This document shows, in pieces, positions 1 through 11,455 of a DNA stretch of 64,000 nucleotides; within the stretch, counting starts at the first letter, position 1; each line of letters starts with the position of its first letter. Under the pieces are notes generated by a model that did not search any database, had not been told where the DNA came from, and was given only the letters and a program-made list of their open reading frames with translations. Position numbers and translations under genes: made by a program. The stretch is from Pomphorhynchus laevis. Taxonomy: Eukaryota > Acanthocephala > Palaeacanthocephala > Echinorhynchida > Pomphorhynchidae. Location: contig WNNJ02001687.1 of the NCBI GenBank assembly GCA_012934845.2, forward strand, positions 21,625 through 85,624, written 5' to 3'.

Positions 1-975
1 AATTTCGATTACCTTGCAATATTTTTTAAAATGTGCTTTAATTACTTTAAGTATTTTATTCATATAGACAGAAAGTGGTTTTAATGTACATTTAAACGCA
101 CTACATATGAACCTAGGTTTTATTGGATTTTTATGTAATTTTGGATTCCAATATAATATAGGTATAGTTTTATTATCTAATTCAACCTTTATACCCTTTT
201 TATCCATTATAGAACAGTGACTTGTAATAATTGTTTCTAAACTCAACTCACTACGTTCATATGTTGAATTTACATTTAAATCATTAGAATTAACCTCTTT
301 CATTAGTATATCATAATAAAGCTTTTTGCGTTTGAAGACAAAGTTATTACTAGCTTTATCAATAGTTGTTATTATATAGTTATCCTTTAATTTAGTAAGT
401 TCTTTATACATATCTTTATTAATTTTATCTTTCCTTTTATAATTGTTTGTTATTTTCATTTTATTTTTAATTTTATCAAATATATAATCTTTCCAAATTT
501 TTATCTTAGATATATTCGAGCTTTCACTATTAATCAGCTTACTAAAGTAATCATTTAAGTTATAATATAACGAATTGTAAATTTTATTTTTGTCGTTGTT
601 ATTATTTCATCTATATTTATACCCTTTTAATAGCAGCTTTCTTAATTCACAATTTTCAATTAATTCTAGATTATGGGTACATATATGTTCATTTATTTTA
701 TCAAAACGTAGACTTTTACAATTGCTTTCTGTTTCCATTATGTTTCTAATATTATCGTTACATATTGATTTTAATTCTTTACTATAATTACAAATTTTTC
801 GTCCTAATGGTGGTAAGAGTTTATACCTTATTTTAGGAATATATTTACTTAAATCTGACCCTTTTATTTCTTTACTTTTGGAATTATTTAAAACTCCGGC
901 TATATTTATGTTATCTATACATTTATTAATTAAGTTTATGGTTAATGTATATTTTCTATTGTTATTATTAACTTG
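1..975 (-). mobile_element. Permuted Penelope-like element, RT amino-side fragment
   Basis: Reads on the minus strand as the region just upstream of the RT core of the AT-rich PLE family. It aligns by eye with about 19228-20195, including the stretch with a CxC motif and asparagine-rich runs. It is cut by the window edge on its 3' side and stops abruptly near 975, where similarity to the 20 kb copy ends. It carries several frame breaks, so it is a decayed copy. Family assignment rests on near-identity to the longer copy at 17918-20660. Confidence 0.85.
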
Positions 976-2027
976 AATATATTTTGATTATTAATTTTAA
1001 TCAAAATATATATACACAATATATATATATTTCAATAATAGTAAGGAATAAATATGTGTATCAATTAATAATGTATGTATTATTAATAATGTATTATTAT
1101 TTTATTACACAATTATTAAGTGGTTACCCGCAAATGCGTCCAGAATTGATAATATGAATATATCAATTTGATTTTCAATATAATACATATTGAAATATCG
1201 ATATATATATTTCACTATAGATCATTGTGCGATTTGCATTTTAGTCTACTACCGAATGTACCAATGGATTGAGTCTGAAACGCGGTGCTCGAAAACATCG
1301 TGACATCGAACTGGGAAGAGTAATTCCAATTTTCGTTTGGCGTCACGTTATTGCACTTCGAAATTCAGACTTGTGTTTTTTGCTGATTTTTGTCACTAGC
1401 ACACGTAGAATTGTGTTTGCTGGTATGCCTGCACCATCCATCGACGCAAACACTAGTAGGCAAAAGAAACTGTGTTCAACTTCTCATCTCGTTTCCTCTT
1501 ACTTTTTCCACTTTCGTCATTCATGATATTTTAATCACGCAGCCGATAATCGGGATATATAGGATGGAGATTTTCTTTGAAAATGCATACGTCAAAAAAC
1601 ACGCGTCATTCGAATAATAAATTAATATATAAATATTATATTAATACATTTTAATAAAGTATTATTAAAAACTAATAATGCATTATTATTAAACTCACTT
1701 CTTTCTTCAGCGTTTGTTCTACTTCGTTACGGAGTCCGTCTTTTCTGTCTTCATTTGGTTATAATGTTTGTACTGAGAACGTCGTTGTACCATTGTAGTC
1801 GCCTTTCGCGAAGTTCATTGAGAAAGCATTTCATAATGTTGATGCGACGGTTTTGTTTTTGGCAGGCTTGCCACGAAGTATATCACTAACCCCTTCCTTT
1901 CTCATCACGGGATAGGGACCGGCCATAGCGGAGTTAACAAACACTGTCAGTGAATAATTGTATAATATTTAATTAATATACTTGTTGGTCATTCTTTGAA
2001 AGGCCAGTTACTCCTGATTACATTTTA
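976..2027. other. AT-rich spacer with no recognised gene
   Basis: Contains a hairpin at 978-1008 (11-base arms around an AT loop) directly at the break of the PLE fragment, and runs of TA-rich sequence. A less AT-rich island at about 1240-1540 and another at 1720-1935 look like transposon debris but match no family I can name. The open frames here are short and carry no motif. Confidence 0.5.
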
Positions 2028-2140
2028 TCTTTATTTATACATCGTCTGTTATTTATTAGTCAATTCATGAAAATTGACTTTTATTTTAAGTTTCTATTTT
2101 AAATTTAAACTCTTTATAATAATAAATTGTAAATATTAAA
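2028..2140 (+). mobile_element. Permuted PLE, 3' UTR remnant (left of LINE A1)
   Basis: Carries the recognisable 3' UTR signature of the AT-rich PLE (the stretch around 'tctgttatttattagtcaa' followed by T-rich sequence). The same 3' UTR resumes to the right of LINE A1 at about 6600-6757, so the LINE appears to have inserted into it. Confidence 0.65.
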
Positions 2141-2151
2141 AATTGTTAATT

Positions 2152-3079
2152 TCAAGTTTGATAAGTTCGTCCTTTTCCTGCTTGCACGGCTAATTTGATG
2201 GCAACCCATCGTCGTCGCCGTCGCAAACGGTCTTGTTCGACGACCGGCAAATGTTCCCATCGTTTGATCATCCACGTTACATCAAGCAAGTATGTTACTG
2301 AATCGTCCGTCGTATCGTCCGAATGTATCAAACGTCTTACAGGGGATATCTGAAGCTTATCACTAGAAGCAGTGGGGAAGGAAGCATTTACTCTTACGGT
2401 GGCTACTTTGGGTATCATGGTGCCACTTGGCCTTGATGTGTCGGATTGGCCAGGGTGTTTCATCCGTAAATGCTTCTTTAGGATTTCTCAACAAGTATAT
2501 GATTCGTCATAATCCATATAGCGAAAATATCGAAGGTCCGGTAGAGTGGCATGGGATTGGTCGTTCATTACCAGAGATCCACTATTAGACGAGTTTCCGC
2601 ACGTCCCGTTTGAATCGAGTGAACTCTCCGTCGTCGTATTACTAATATTTTTGACAAATACACCCCGTGTGTTTATACTCGAGTTGTCGCAAAGCACATT
2701 GTATTCCTATAACTTCGGCAAGAAATCGGCAGTTGAGTTTACTAAGGTCGGTCGCCCCGTCAACATCTTGTGAACTCCCTTGCATTTTACCTGCGACTAT
2801 CAGACATTTCGCTTAAGAAAAATATATCAGGTCATTCATGATGCCTGGGTGATTGCGCACCGTCGCGGGCATGATTCGACGAACACTTGACGGATCAAAC
2901 AGATCAGACCCAGCGCTTAAATTTACAGCGCGAACTAATCTTATCGATCCGCTCTGATCGATATAGTGGAAACTGACTGGACCCGAATCACGTGGCGATG
3001 CAATTTGCTTGCACAACGAGTATTGGTTGACTGCGTCGCTGTCGTCATCGCTACACAATGGGATCTGTTTCAGCTGCAC
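2152..3079 (-). pseudogene. LINE A1 C-terminal tail
   Basis: Three broken frames downstream of the REL domain (2813-3079, 2488-2697, 2152-2463). The first is acidic (CSDDDSDAVN), the last is basic near its end (a run of arginines before 'WVAIKLAVQAG'). No OTU-like motif is visible here, unlike family-A copy A3. I do not recognise a fold; it could be a fast-evolving tail or decayed 3' UTR. Confidence 0.4.
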
Positions 3080-3129
3080 GGCTTGGTTTTACAAAGGAAG
3101 AGGGATGATCAGATCGTCAAAATCATTCG

Positions 3130-4000
3130 TCACGTTAAAGGGTGAACCTTTACAGCTACTCCGATTTTGATCCTCCTGTAAATGTTTGTCCGACGAACTG
3201 GACAGGGTTGGACTATAACGTAAAATCTGGGATTTGATTCATGAACCTCCTTCGGAACATCTGCGGCCAGGTCGTTGTCCGCGAACAACGAGGTCAAGTA
3301 AGAAGCGGATAAAGATTGATTTGTGTCGATATGCGGTTCATCGAAAGAAATATTTAAGCTGGTAACGGCGGTTAAACGTTGTACTGGGTCACTGCATGGT
3401 TCTATACCCCTCTCTGTTATAGGTTGTCCCAGATCTTTAAGGCTCTTCGGAATGGCGTTAGCTTTACCTATCATGATAGCTACTGACACCCTCTGAAATA
3501 AATGTTCAACAGCTCTGCTGTATGAAATTCCGTTCTGCCAAGACATATACCTCTCAATAAATCGAATTAATTTTTCGCCTGACGAATTCAAGCCCCCATA
3601 AGTCATGATGACCGCTGTCACAAAGTTATAATAATTTTCTTCCATCTTACGTTGATACTTCCTATATTTAACGCACATGGCATACCTGTTGGCGATATAA
3701 AATGGTGTATTGGCGGCTTTGGACACATACGATTTCTGTTGTTGATTGGTTACCGCAAAATCAATTGCCAGTGGTGAATCCTCATAAATGAGAATATCCG
3801 CAGGGCGCTCTCGCAAATTCTTGACTAGATTGAGTACCTTTCTCGCTACTGTTAAGCCGGCTGATACCGCCGCTTGAAATATGATGCCTCTCACTCTGTT
3901 ATGCCTAATTCCGGGATATCCGCCAATCTGGAAAGTCAGAGTATGAAATCCAAATTTGTCTGCTTGCCTTAGACAACGTCGGCATCTATAGTTTCCTTGT
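3130..4000 (-). pseudogene. LINE A1 zinc finger plus restriction-like endonuclease
   Basis: From about 3970 down the frame has a CRRC...H finger and 'GIRHNRVRGI', followed after 3894 by 'ERPADILIYEDSPLAIDF' and 'AVTNQQQ'. The A-D-I-L and A-I-D-F segments occupy the position of the PD-(D/E)XK-like nuclease of R2-type LINEs. The same words recur in copies A2, A3 and A4 (e.g. 'PADILIYGDLPEAIDFAV' at 44.2 kb). About 100 further residues follow without a known motif. This 254-codon stretch has no stop and is the longest intact piece of the element. Confidence 0.8.
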
Positions 4001-4386
4001 TAATTGGCATACCCAGCCAAAAGCGGAGTAGAAGATAAAATTCGTCCGGGGCCAAGTCCATCCGTGTTGTCTTGTTGGGTATGGTCTGCAGCTAAACGCA
4101 GGCATGGGGACAAGCAATTGCCCTTAGCCTTGCGGAGTCGTAAGGGTTGGCGTTCTGCAGAAGTTGTTGAAATGACTTTTCATCGAGGTGCTTGGAAATC
4201 AAATTTTGTCTGGTTTGCATTCCTCCTTTCTATCTGTCGTAATATGATGACAGACTATCCTTCGAGGATTCATATCCTGGGAAGATAAGCGGATCCAGAC
4301 TCAATCTTCAGATGTTTAAACATACGTTACACACAAATACGGCAACCGAATGTTAAAGGCAGCTACGCAAACCCAATCCTCTTATT

Positions 4387-5511
4387 TTAGAGGTAGATAT
4401 TCTTGTTGCCACGTCTGCTGAATTGGATAAATGGACGTAATTCTGCTAGAGATTTTCTTAATCGAGTGACGAACGTTTTCAAAAATTCACTAGCGAAGGC
4501 AGGGGCGACCGTGCGCATTAATTGGTTGACTTTGGGTGCAAATGCGCAATTCCGGATTAATGTAAATGCAACCTGTGGGTCGGGGATATTTTCCAGTTTT
4601 TCCAGAGCATGCATCGGCGATAGGACTATTTTAGTATTCAAATATCCTGAGCAGTAATCACCAGAGCCAACGGGGCTGCCTAGGATACAGAAATTCTTTG
4701 AATAATTAAGGTTAGAGATAGAAGGGCATCTATTTCTAATAATATCAATTTGACTGGCCTCACCAATTATCTCAGTCTTACTCCAGTTTATGCTCAGTCC
4801 TATTGCTGGAAAGTGCAACGACAAATAGTATAAAGCTTCTGTTACTGCTCTAGTGGCTCCGGCCACCACCCCATCGTCAAAATAACATTTGTAAAAACCG
4901 ATTTCTTTAATTGTCGATATGTGAGCAATGGTACGGTTAATGCCTAGACAAAACAGGAAAGGACCTATTGGGTCCCCTTGTTAAATCCCGCTTTACGATT
5001 TGAGTGGTTCCAAATTTCCTAATCGTAAGCCAGAACCTCTGCCATAATACCACTGAAGTCACTTTGAAAGCTCCGGCAAATCCTTTTTTACAGCATCAAC
5101 GACATGACCACGACTTAACCAGCTAAATGCATTCTTCAAGTCAACCTTGATCCAAATCGAATCATCGTCTTGTCGGTGAACGTGAGGTAGCTGACGGAAC
5201 TGCTGCATAATTTCTTCCATCCCGTTTGGAACCGCGACGCTGAGCTGGTTGGGCTGAAGTGCCTCAGCAAATAGTGGACCGAGTCTACTACGTATGCACT
5301 TGGCACACAAGAGGCGCAACGACTCACCAACCGCAATAGGACGAATCCCACCATCGGGCTTATTCAAGGCTAGAAGGTTAGCACCTGCAAGAAAATATAC
5401 GAGGTAACGTGGCAACAACCCGGCGAGTATGTGGTTGATCAGTGTCGGAAGCCTGTATAGAAGATAACCATGGTCTACTGATGGCATATCCTGCAACTGT
5501 ACTGCTCGCAA
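4387..5511 (-). pseudogene. LINE A1 reverse transcriptase
   Basis: RT landmarks appear in order: 'KPDGGIRPIAVGESLR' (RT finger region), 'IKVDLKNAFS' (motif A with the first catalytic Asp), 'QGDPIGPFLF' (motif B), 'CYFDDGVV' (motif C with the Asp pair), and 'GLSINWSKTE' (motif D region). The protein would prime cDNA synthesis on nicked target DNA. A stop directly precedes motif B and the frame changes between blocks, so the copy cannot make a full RT. Motif wording matches family-A copies at 31.9-33.1 kb and 44.9-45.7 kb. Confidence 0.85.
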
Positions 5512-5784
5512 TCCGAAGCAACCTGGAGAGGTAGAAGAAGAGAACGCCGAAATCGCGACCGGAACGGTTTTCGCATTAACTGACAGGCTAGACGACTAAT
5601 CCAATGACGGGGAATCTGGGACTTCGCCTGACAGCGGATGTAGCTGAATTAGCTTTTCCCGAATAGAAAGTGAAGAACTGCACAGGCCGCTAAAGCGAAG
5701 CGACGCATGACCTTCCCGTAATTCTTGCTTCTGGCCAGATCGATCGCTTCGGTGATGTTAAGTTTGGTAGAAGAAGCATTCGAA

Positions 5785-6360
5785 CTATACACAAACGGGT
5801 GTTTTTAAAAATTTCGAAATACATTCATTCTCCTTACCTTCCTCGAACAAGTCCATGCATAAAGCTATGTGTGAAACAACTCGATTCCCATATTGTTTAC
5901 ATGTTGTCTCAGCCTGTAAACACAATTTTGATAAGCTTAAAAGGCGAAACCAGTCATAGATAGACTGTGAGCAAAGAACCCTTAGAATTAGACTAGAGAA
6001 AACATCTGCTGCTCGACAACGCAAACTCCATGGAATGCGCTTGACAGTATTAATTGGCACCATCCACAGCTTGCGTAGCAGATCGAGTGACACTCTATTC
6101 GGACAAATACTTATCTCTGATGGGAAATCTCCAAGCGCGAATTCAGAGGAGTTACTGATTGGTTCCGGTAGAGTTGTATATTTCGCATGATAGGAATACA
6201 CCAATTGTCTTTCAGTATCGACCTATTGAAGCCGAGTGGAAGACGGCTGTCTACTTGAGCCGGGGCATCGCTTTGAAATAGGACCGTGTACTCGAAGACA
6301 ACCTGAATTTTTCAGTCGAAATGTCTCATGACAAACATCACATATGATTGTATCAGCCAT
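5785..6360 (-). pseudogene. LINE A1 N-terminal zinc finger and linker
   Basis: A start codon at 6358-6360 opens a short frame with a C-x2-C...H...C finger (CDVC, then H, then C within about 25 residues), a DNA-binding module usual at the N terminus of REL LINEs. After a frame change the 139-codon frame 5785-6204 continues with 'RIPWSLRCRAADVFSSLI', which closely resembles 'RRIPWSLRNKAARIFTNLI' in family-A copy A3 at about 31350. The two copies therefore define a conserved family segment. Its function is unknown; it probably links the finger to the RT. Confidence 0.7.
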
Positions 6361-6599
6361 TTGTTAGTTTCCAAGTTCCCTTTGATTTGTTAGTTGTTAT
6401 CAGAAAAAGCTTGCTTGATTGTCGTTGATTGATTATATAATCTCCTTACTTGTTGCCGTATACAAAGATTTAGCGTCAAAATCGTATTTCTTTCTAATAA
6501 ATTTTACCGCTTGCAATAGATATCAGTCGTAATTGTTCCCGCTTTCTGTACAACCGGACTTGAATCAAAGTATTGACATATCTATTTAATCTATTAAAT

Positions 6600-6757
6600 C
6601 GTAGCTGGATAAATTGTAAGTAGTTAGTTATCAAGAATGTTTAAACTATAAAATTGTATAAAATAAATATTATAAATTGTATAAAATCTTATATAATTAT
6701 TTATTATCTATCTTTATTTGTATATAGTATACAATAGGTAGACTTAGTTATTCGATC
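6600..6757 (+). mobile_element. Permuted PLE, 3' UTR remnant (right of LINE A1)
   Basis: Matches the terminal part of the AT-rich PLE 3' UTR (AT-rich text, then a 'gtagacttagtta' block like the 'gtagactcagtta' near the 3' end of other copies). It probably continues the 2028-2140 remnant across the inserted LINE. Confidence 0.55.
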
Positions 6758-7820
6758 TGATTTGGTAAGCTGATTAATAGCGAAAGCTCAAATACATCTA
6801 AGATTATAATTTGGAAAGATTAAATATTAGATAAAATTAAAAAGAAAATAAATATAACAAAAACTTATAAAAGCAAAGATAAAATTAATAAATACATAAT
6901 AAATACTAAACCCACAATCTTCTTCCATTTCAAATATATATTATTACAGGAACGAAGAAGAAAATATCCTTTATTTGATAAAAATTCTATATTTCAATAG
7001 CTCCTGCTATCATCATCAGGATTACAATAAAAAGATTTTTTGTAAGCATGATGATAGCAGGAGCTATCGAAATATAGAATTTTTATCAAATAAAGTATAT
7101 TTTCTTCTTCGTTCCTGTAATAATATAAAAAATACATGTATTTGGAACTTACTAAATTTAAGATAACTATATAATAAAAGGCTGTTTTTGCTGTCCTTTT
7201 GAAAAAGGCTGCACGAGCAACCGAAATATTAAAATAAAATTCAAGAGTTTATATTCTCGAGGATGCTTTGTCAAAAAAACAATTTCTTTTGACCCGAATT
7301 CAATATTATTCTTGATATAAAATAACAACTATTGATTAAGCTAGTAATAACTTTGTTTTCATATGCAAAAAGCTTTATTATGATATACTGATGAAAGAAG
7401 TATATTGTAATGATTTAAATGTAAACGCAACATATGATCGTAGTGATTTTAGTTTAGAAACAATTATTACAAGTCATTGTTCTACAATGAATAAGAAGGT
7501 TATAAATGTTGAAAAAAGGGTATAAAGGTATAAAAAGGGTATAAAGGTATATATAAAGGGTATAAAAATGGTATAAAGTTATAAAACTATACTTATATTA
7601 TATTGAAATCCAAAATTACATAAAAATCTAATAAAGGATAGGCTCATGTTAGTTATTATTATTCTCGATATTGTATTTTTTAATCAGCGTAGAACCCTGT
7701 ATTATGCGACTTACTCTCGCTACTATATTGGGTCGAGGAAGAGGGGTCGAAATCTGATAACATAGCAGCTTTTTCTGATGACCTTTTATCCTTATTCTTA
7801 TACATCCTCTGTTATTTATT
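6758..7820 (+). mobile_element. Permuted PLE copy, RT amino-side and 3' UTR, interrupted
   Basis: Positions 6758-6905 match the family around 'SKIKIWKDYIFDKIKN'; 7320-7640 match the next block ('FVFICKKLYYDILMKE') up to the tract before the RT core. The two parts are separated by a foreign fold-back insert at about 6906-7319. The RT core is deleted and the 3' UTR signature follows at 7700-7820. The 3' UTR itself is split by the RTE-like LINE at 7821-11278 and resumes at 11279. Confidence 0.75.
6938..7130. repeat. Fold-back insert with hammerhead-like arms
   Basis: Left arm about 6938-7020 and right arm about 7047-7130 are reverse complements over roughly 80 bases. In each arm, reading outward from the centre, there is a CTGATGA-like core, a stem GATAGC/GCTAT(C/T) and GAAATAT. 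This is the same layout as the ends of the canonical PLEs. The left arm (minus strand, 7020 to 6982) has an exact CTGATGA; the right arm has CATGATGA. Probably a dead PLE end inserted into the permuted PLE copy. Confidence 0.6.
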
Positions 7821-7859
7821 GCAACACCAACTTCTTGACAAGAAAAAAAAACAAATAAT

Positions 7860-9846
7860 ATAGATGAATTTTTTCTGTCAACCACTAGTCCCGGTGTCTT
7901 GTCGTGAATGCAGTGCACGAACCAAACTACTCCAGACATCGTGATACTGTGCGACAGACCAGAGTTCTTTTTCAGATAGTCCAACGCGGTCTTCGGCCAG
8001 TTTCGAGATTTATCTCTCAACCTGTACAGAGGTCTACCTCGAGGTCTCTTTCCAGAGAGTCCGGCCTAGAAAACCATAAGAGGAAGGCGATCCCTAGACA
8101 TTATCTAAACGTGTCTTAGCCACCCATCTGACTTTCTTAGTTGTGGAGAACATCGACTTTACTCTAAGTTCATCACGGATGACCGAATTTCTAACCTTAT
8201 CTCTAAAGCTAAGACCGACCACTAACGAAGGAACCTCATTTCGGTCGACTGTATCCGAAATATTATCCTTATCGGTCATAACCCAAAGTTTATGACCATA
8301 GGTTAAGATAGGAACGACGATTGCGTGGGAAACCGTAAGGTTTGCCCAAAGACTCAACTTTCGCTTCATTACGGCAAACCTGTACAAAGAACGTATTGCT
8401 GCGTTAAACTTACAAATCCGCTTCTCAATCTCCTTGATGTTTCCGCCGTCCCTCGAGAACAATACCCAGGATAATGAAATCCTCTACAGCAGGAAGAACC
8501 ATTTTCCCAATCCAGATTAACATTGACACCTGAATCCGAGACAAACATATAGAGACAATCTTGGAGAGACAAACAAACATTTATATCGATCTAGTAGGCA
8601 TTATAAGTCCTCAGGACAAGAAGCCAACAAAACAACGTCATCTGAAAAATGCAGAGATGGTATCCTAATGAAACCGAACTAAAAATCGACATCCTTCAGA
8701 GCAGCCCGTCTCGAAATTTTGTCCAAGTAAACAAGGAACAAATTTGACGCAAAGACAACCCTGACGAAGCCCAACGCCTACTGGAAATGATTCAGACTTC
8801 CTACCTAGAACACGAATACAACACATACTTTGTTCATACAGAGTAGTCACAGCTACCCGAAGTTAGTGTGGTACTCCATACTTTCTTAGTACCTCCCACA
8901 ACCTCTCTTGCAGAACTCGGTCGAACGCCTTCTACAAATCTACCAAACGCATGTAGACCGGTTGAGCGAACTCTTAAGACCCATCAAGTATAGTTGGGAG
9001 AGTAAAGAGCTGATCCGTAATTCCACGACCTAGACGAAATCCGCATTGTTCCTCTTGCAACTGTTCCTCAACTATAGGCTGTATCCTTAACTCAAGAATC
9101 TTAGCAAATAGTTTACCAGTTTGTAGAAGAGTGATGCCCGATAGTTGGAACACACTCTTCTGTTACATTTCTAAAAGATCGGTACCACCACCCCAGTTTG
9201 CCTTGTCACTAGGAACCTTCTCAACATCGTTGAAGATCCGTGTAAGCCACTTTATGACAACAACGTCGAGAGCCTTTAAAGCTTCAGGTCAAATCTTGTC
9301 TACTCCAGAAGACTTGATATTACGAAATCTTTTAACAACAGCGATGACCTTTTCCAAAAAAGAGCTCTTCCGTTGGTTCTAAAGGATCTACTTCTACAAG
9401 AAAATGCATATCCATCGGATTAAGGAGACTCTTAAAATGCTCTTTTTAACAACCAAGAATTTCTTCAATGTCAGTCAGCATATATTATCTCTTGTCATAT
9501 ACAGTTTGAGGAGTTTTCTGCTTTTAGCACGAAGGTTCCTGATCGTCTTCCAGAACATCTTCGAAGCTGACCTATAATCATGTTCTAATTGCTTTCCAAA
9601 CTTCTCCCAAGCGGCCTTATTTCTTGTATAACTGCTCGAGCTGAAGCTCTCTTTGCCCTTCGGTACTTGTCTACAGCTTCCTATTAATTTATTTGACAAA
9701 GTTGCCTTATAAGCCAGCTTCTGCTGGACAAAATCTCTAACTGTTGGTGTCAACCAAGCAGTTCGAGTATTTCTTCCGCGACAAGCAACTAATGCCTTCG
9801 AGCCACAACTTTTCACAGTTATTTTGGCAAGCGAGGATCTGAACAT
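7860..9846 (-). pseudogene. D1 linker, reverse transcriptase and C terminus
   Basis: The frame 9475-9846 carries 'EHDYRSASKMFWKTIRN', a linker common in this LINE group. Further along, broken frames hold an 'EEQCGFR.GRG' block and 'AFDRV' (motif A region) around 9080-8930, and 'VGLRQGCL' (motif B) near 8770. The C-terminal part 8094-8462 has 'LTYGHKLWVMTDKD' and 'GLSFRDKVRNSVIRDEL', diagnostic of the same group. The last frame ends near 7649-8020. The RT is fragmented over at least four frame changes. Confidence 0.75.
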
Positions 9847-9849
9847 CTC

Positions 9850-10897
9850 TCATTCCTGATTAATTCTCTTCACCTCTTCTAACAACTGAGAGAAATCCTC
9901 CTGGATGTACCCGGAAAAACGTTCTTTGACAGAAACATCTGCTAGACGCTGCCAGCACGCCCTCACACAAAGTTTGGGTTTACCAGGCTTGTCTAGCATC
10001 CGATGCTGCCATCGAAGTTTACTAACTACAATGTAGTGATCGGTGAACAGCTCAGCACCTATCTTCACACGAGTGTCTAGAACATAACGTCGCAGATCAG
10101 ATGAAACGATTACAAAATCGATCATTGATCTTTGACTGAGAGAATCCAAATGCTATGTGCATCTATGGATCTCCTTATGTTCAAACATGGTGTTGGTTAT
10201 GCACAAATTGTTACGAGAACAAAAGTGCAATAATTCAACACCCTTCGCATTCAGATCAGATAGACCGTTCCTCCCCAAAACTTCCTTCAAAGTGCTACTG
10301 TTGTTACCAACATGAGCATTGAGGTCACCCAATAGAACGAGGGAATTTCCAACAGGAGTACTATCAAGGAAAACCTGAAAATCTTCCACAAAGGCTGCGT
10401 ATTCCGAAATAGTGTTGGGAGTATACGCACAGTCAATTATCCATTTTCCCTCTTTGACAAAAAGTCTCAGTGACGCGAACCTTTCGTTCACTTAGTTAAA
10501 CCTCTCTACCACGAACAACAACCGGGGACTTTAAAGTATCCCTACAGCTGCATGTCGCTTTTCGTTGGTTACTCCCGAATAGTTCAAGGTCCAACCTTGA
10601 TCCAAGAGCTTAACTCTAGTTCCATAATAGTGAATATAAGTCACTCCAACTATTTCTAGATCCAAGCGAACCACCTATTCAACTAATTCTGGCTCCTTCC
10701 CCGCGGGGCGAGATGACATTCAACGTTCCAACATGATGGCTAGTTCGATTTGAATGTTGATGCCATTCTCGCTGTCTCCTTACAACTGCCCGGTCACACG
10801 GCACCCGACAATGTTTGCTCATTTGGTCAGTGGTGAGTTGACCATTATTATTCGCATTTGATTTATATTTTGTAAATTTGTTGCTTGTCATATTCAT
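9850..10897 (-). pseudogene. D1 AP-type endonuclease
   Basis: From 10897 the frame reaches 'HVGTLNVISPRGEGA', the usual start of an AP/EEP-fold LINE endonuclease. The frame 10153-10491 has 'LVLLGDLNAHVGNN' (metal-binding D and N) and 'NLCITNTMFEH'; 9850-10149 has 'MIDFVIVSSDLRRYVLDT' and 'LFTDHYIVVSKL' (the D-H pair of the active site). The domain would nick target DNA to start reverse transcription. Pieces lie in more than one frame and stops separate them. Confidence 0.85.
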
Positions 10898-10987
10898 TGT
10901 TTTGGTTTGTTTGTTCGGTTATCTCACGTTCTCGATATCCTTTGATGATCCAGCATCGCTACCGTAAGGAAACAGGTCTCCGAGACT

Positions 10988-11111
10988 CTCTTTCGTCTTT
11001 TATCCATTGCTCAATCTGCCGTTTGAGTCATTGGAATGATGAACAGGCCTCATTGTAAGTCTTTCGCCTTTTCGTATATTGTCCAATTCGTCGTTAGAGT
11101 CATCGGAGGGA
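10988..11111 (-). repeat. Short duplication in the D1 5' UTR
   Basis: Two diverged direct copies, about 10988-11040 and 11060-11111, both starting 'tctttcg(t/c)cttt' and sharing 'gagtcat(t/c)gga'; offset about 72 bases. They lie upstream of the endonuclease, where RTE-like elements may have repeated promoter units. No promoter motif is identified. Confidence 0.5.
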
Positions 11112-11289
11112 TCTGAGATAGTCTATAAAAAGACTATCTCTACGGCTGATGCAAGTCGGCCAATTATTTAGCTGTTGGTCTACGAATGTCGAACATACGT
11201 TGCCTGGGCTGCTTTACTAAGAGGCTAATTGGCAATACGTACCAGTTTAATACTTAATCGACTGGAACCTAGCGGCCATGTTATTTATT

Positions 11290-11455
11290 AGTCAATTCAT
11301 AAAAATTGACTTTATTTCAATTTTTAATTTTAACTTAATAAAATAAATTGTATAAAATCATATAATTATTTATTATTTATTTTTTTATCTTTATCTTTAT
11401 TTATATATCGTATAAAATACGTATACTCATTTATCTGATCTGATTTGTATAATTG
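11290..11455 (+). mobile_element. Permuted PLE 3' UTR, continuation right of D1
   Basis: Directly continues the 3' UTR interrupted at 7820 ('agtcaattcataaaaattga', then T-rich sequence and the 'acgtatactca' block near the 3' end). This shows D1 inserted into an existing PLE copy. Confidence 0.75.

Larger units (their letters stand above)
2150..6600 (-). mobile_element. REL-endonuclease LINE, family A, copy A1
   Basis: A near full-length non-LTR retrotransposon on the minus strand. In 5' to 3' order it has an N-terminal zinc-finger segment, a linker domain, RT, a second zinc finger with a restriction-like endonuclease, and a C-terminal tail. This domain order (zinc finger, RT, CCHC finger, PD-(D/E)XK-like nuclease) is that of the R2/NeSL/R4-type early-branching LINEs, which cut target DNA with the REL nuclease and prime cDNA synthesis at the nick. 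The frame is broken several times. It is GC-richer than its surroundings and is flanked on both sides by 3' UTR of the permuted PLE, indicating nested insertion. Confidence 0.85.
7821..11278 (-). mobile_element. RTE-like LINE with defined ends (copy D1)
   Basis: A 3458 bp insert flanked by an 11 bp direct repeat, 'tgttatttatt' (7810-7820 and 11279-11289), which is a single motif of the permuted PLE 3' UTR and so marks a target-site duplication. On the minus strand it encodes an AP-type endonuclease followed by RT and a C-terminal region, with a short 5' UTR; length and order fit RTE-type LINEs. Several stops and frameshifts break the frame. Clade assignment beyond 'AP-endonuclease, RTE-like' is tentative. 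Confidence 0.8.

Noticed and set aside
1269-1617. Host exon or upstream TRNT1 exon
   Set aside because: No similarity to the expected catalytic DxD or RRD motifs and no convincing splice phase; left as unassigned.
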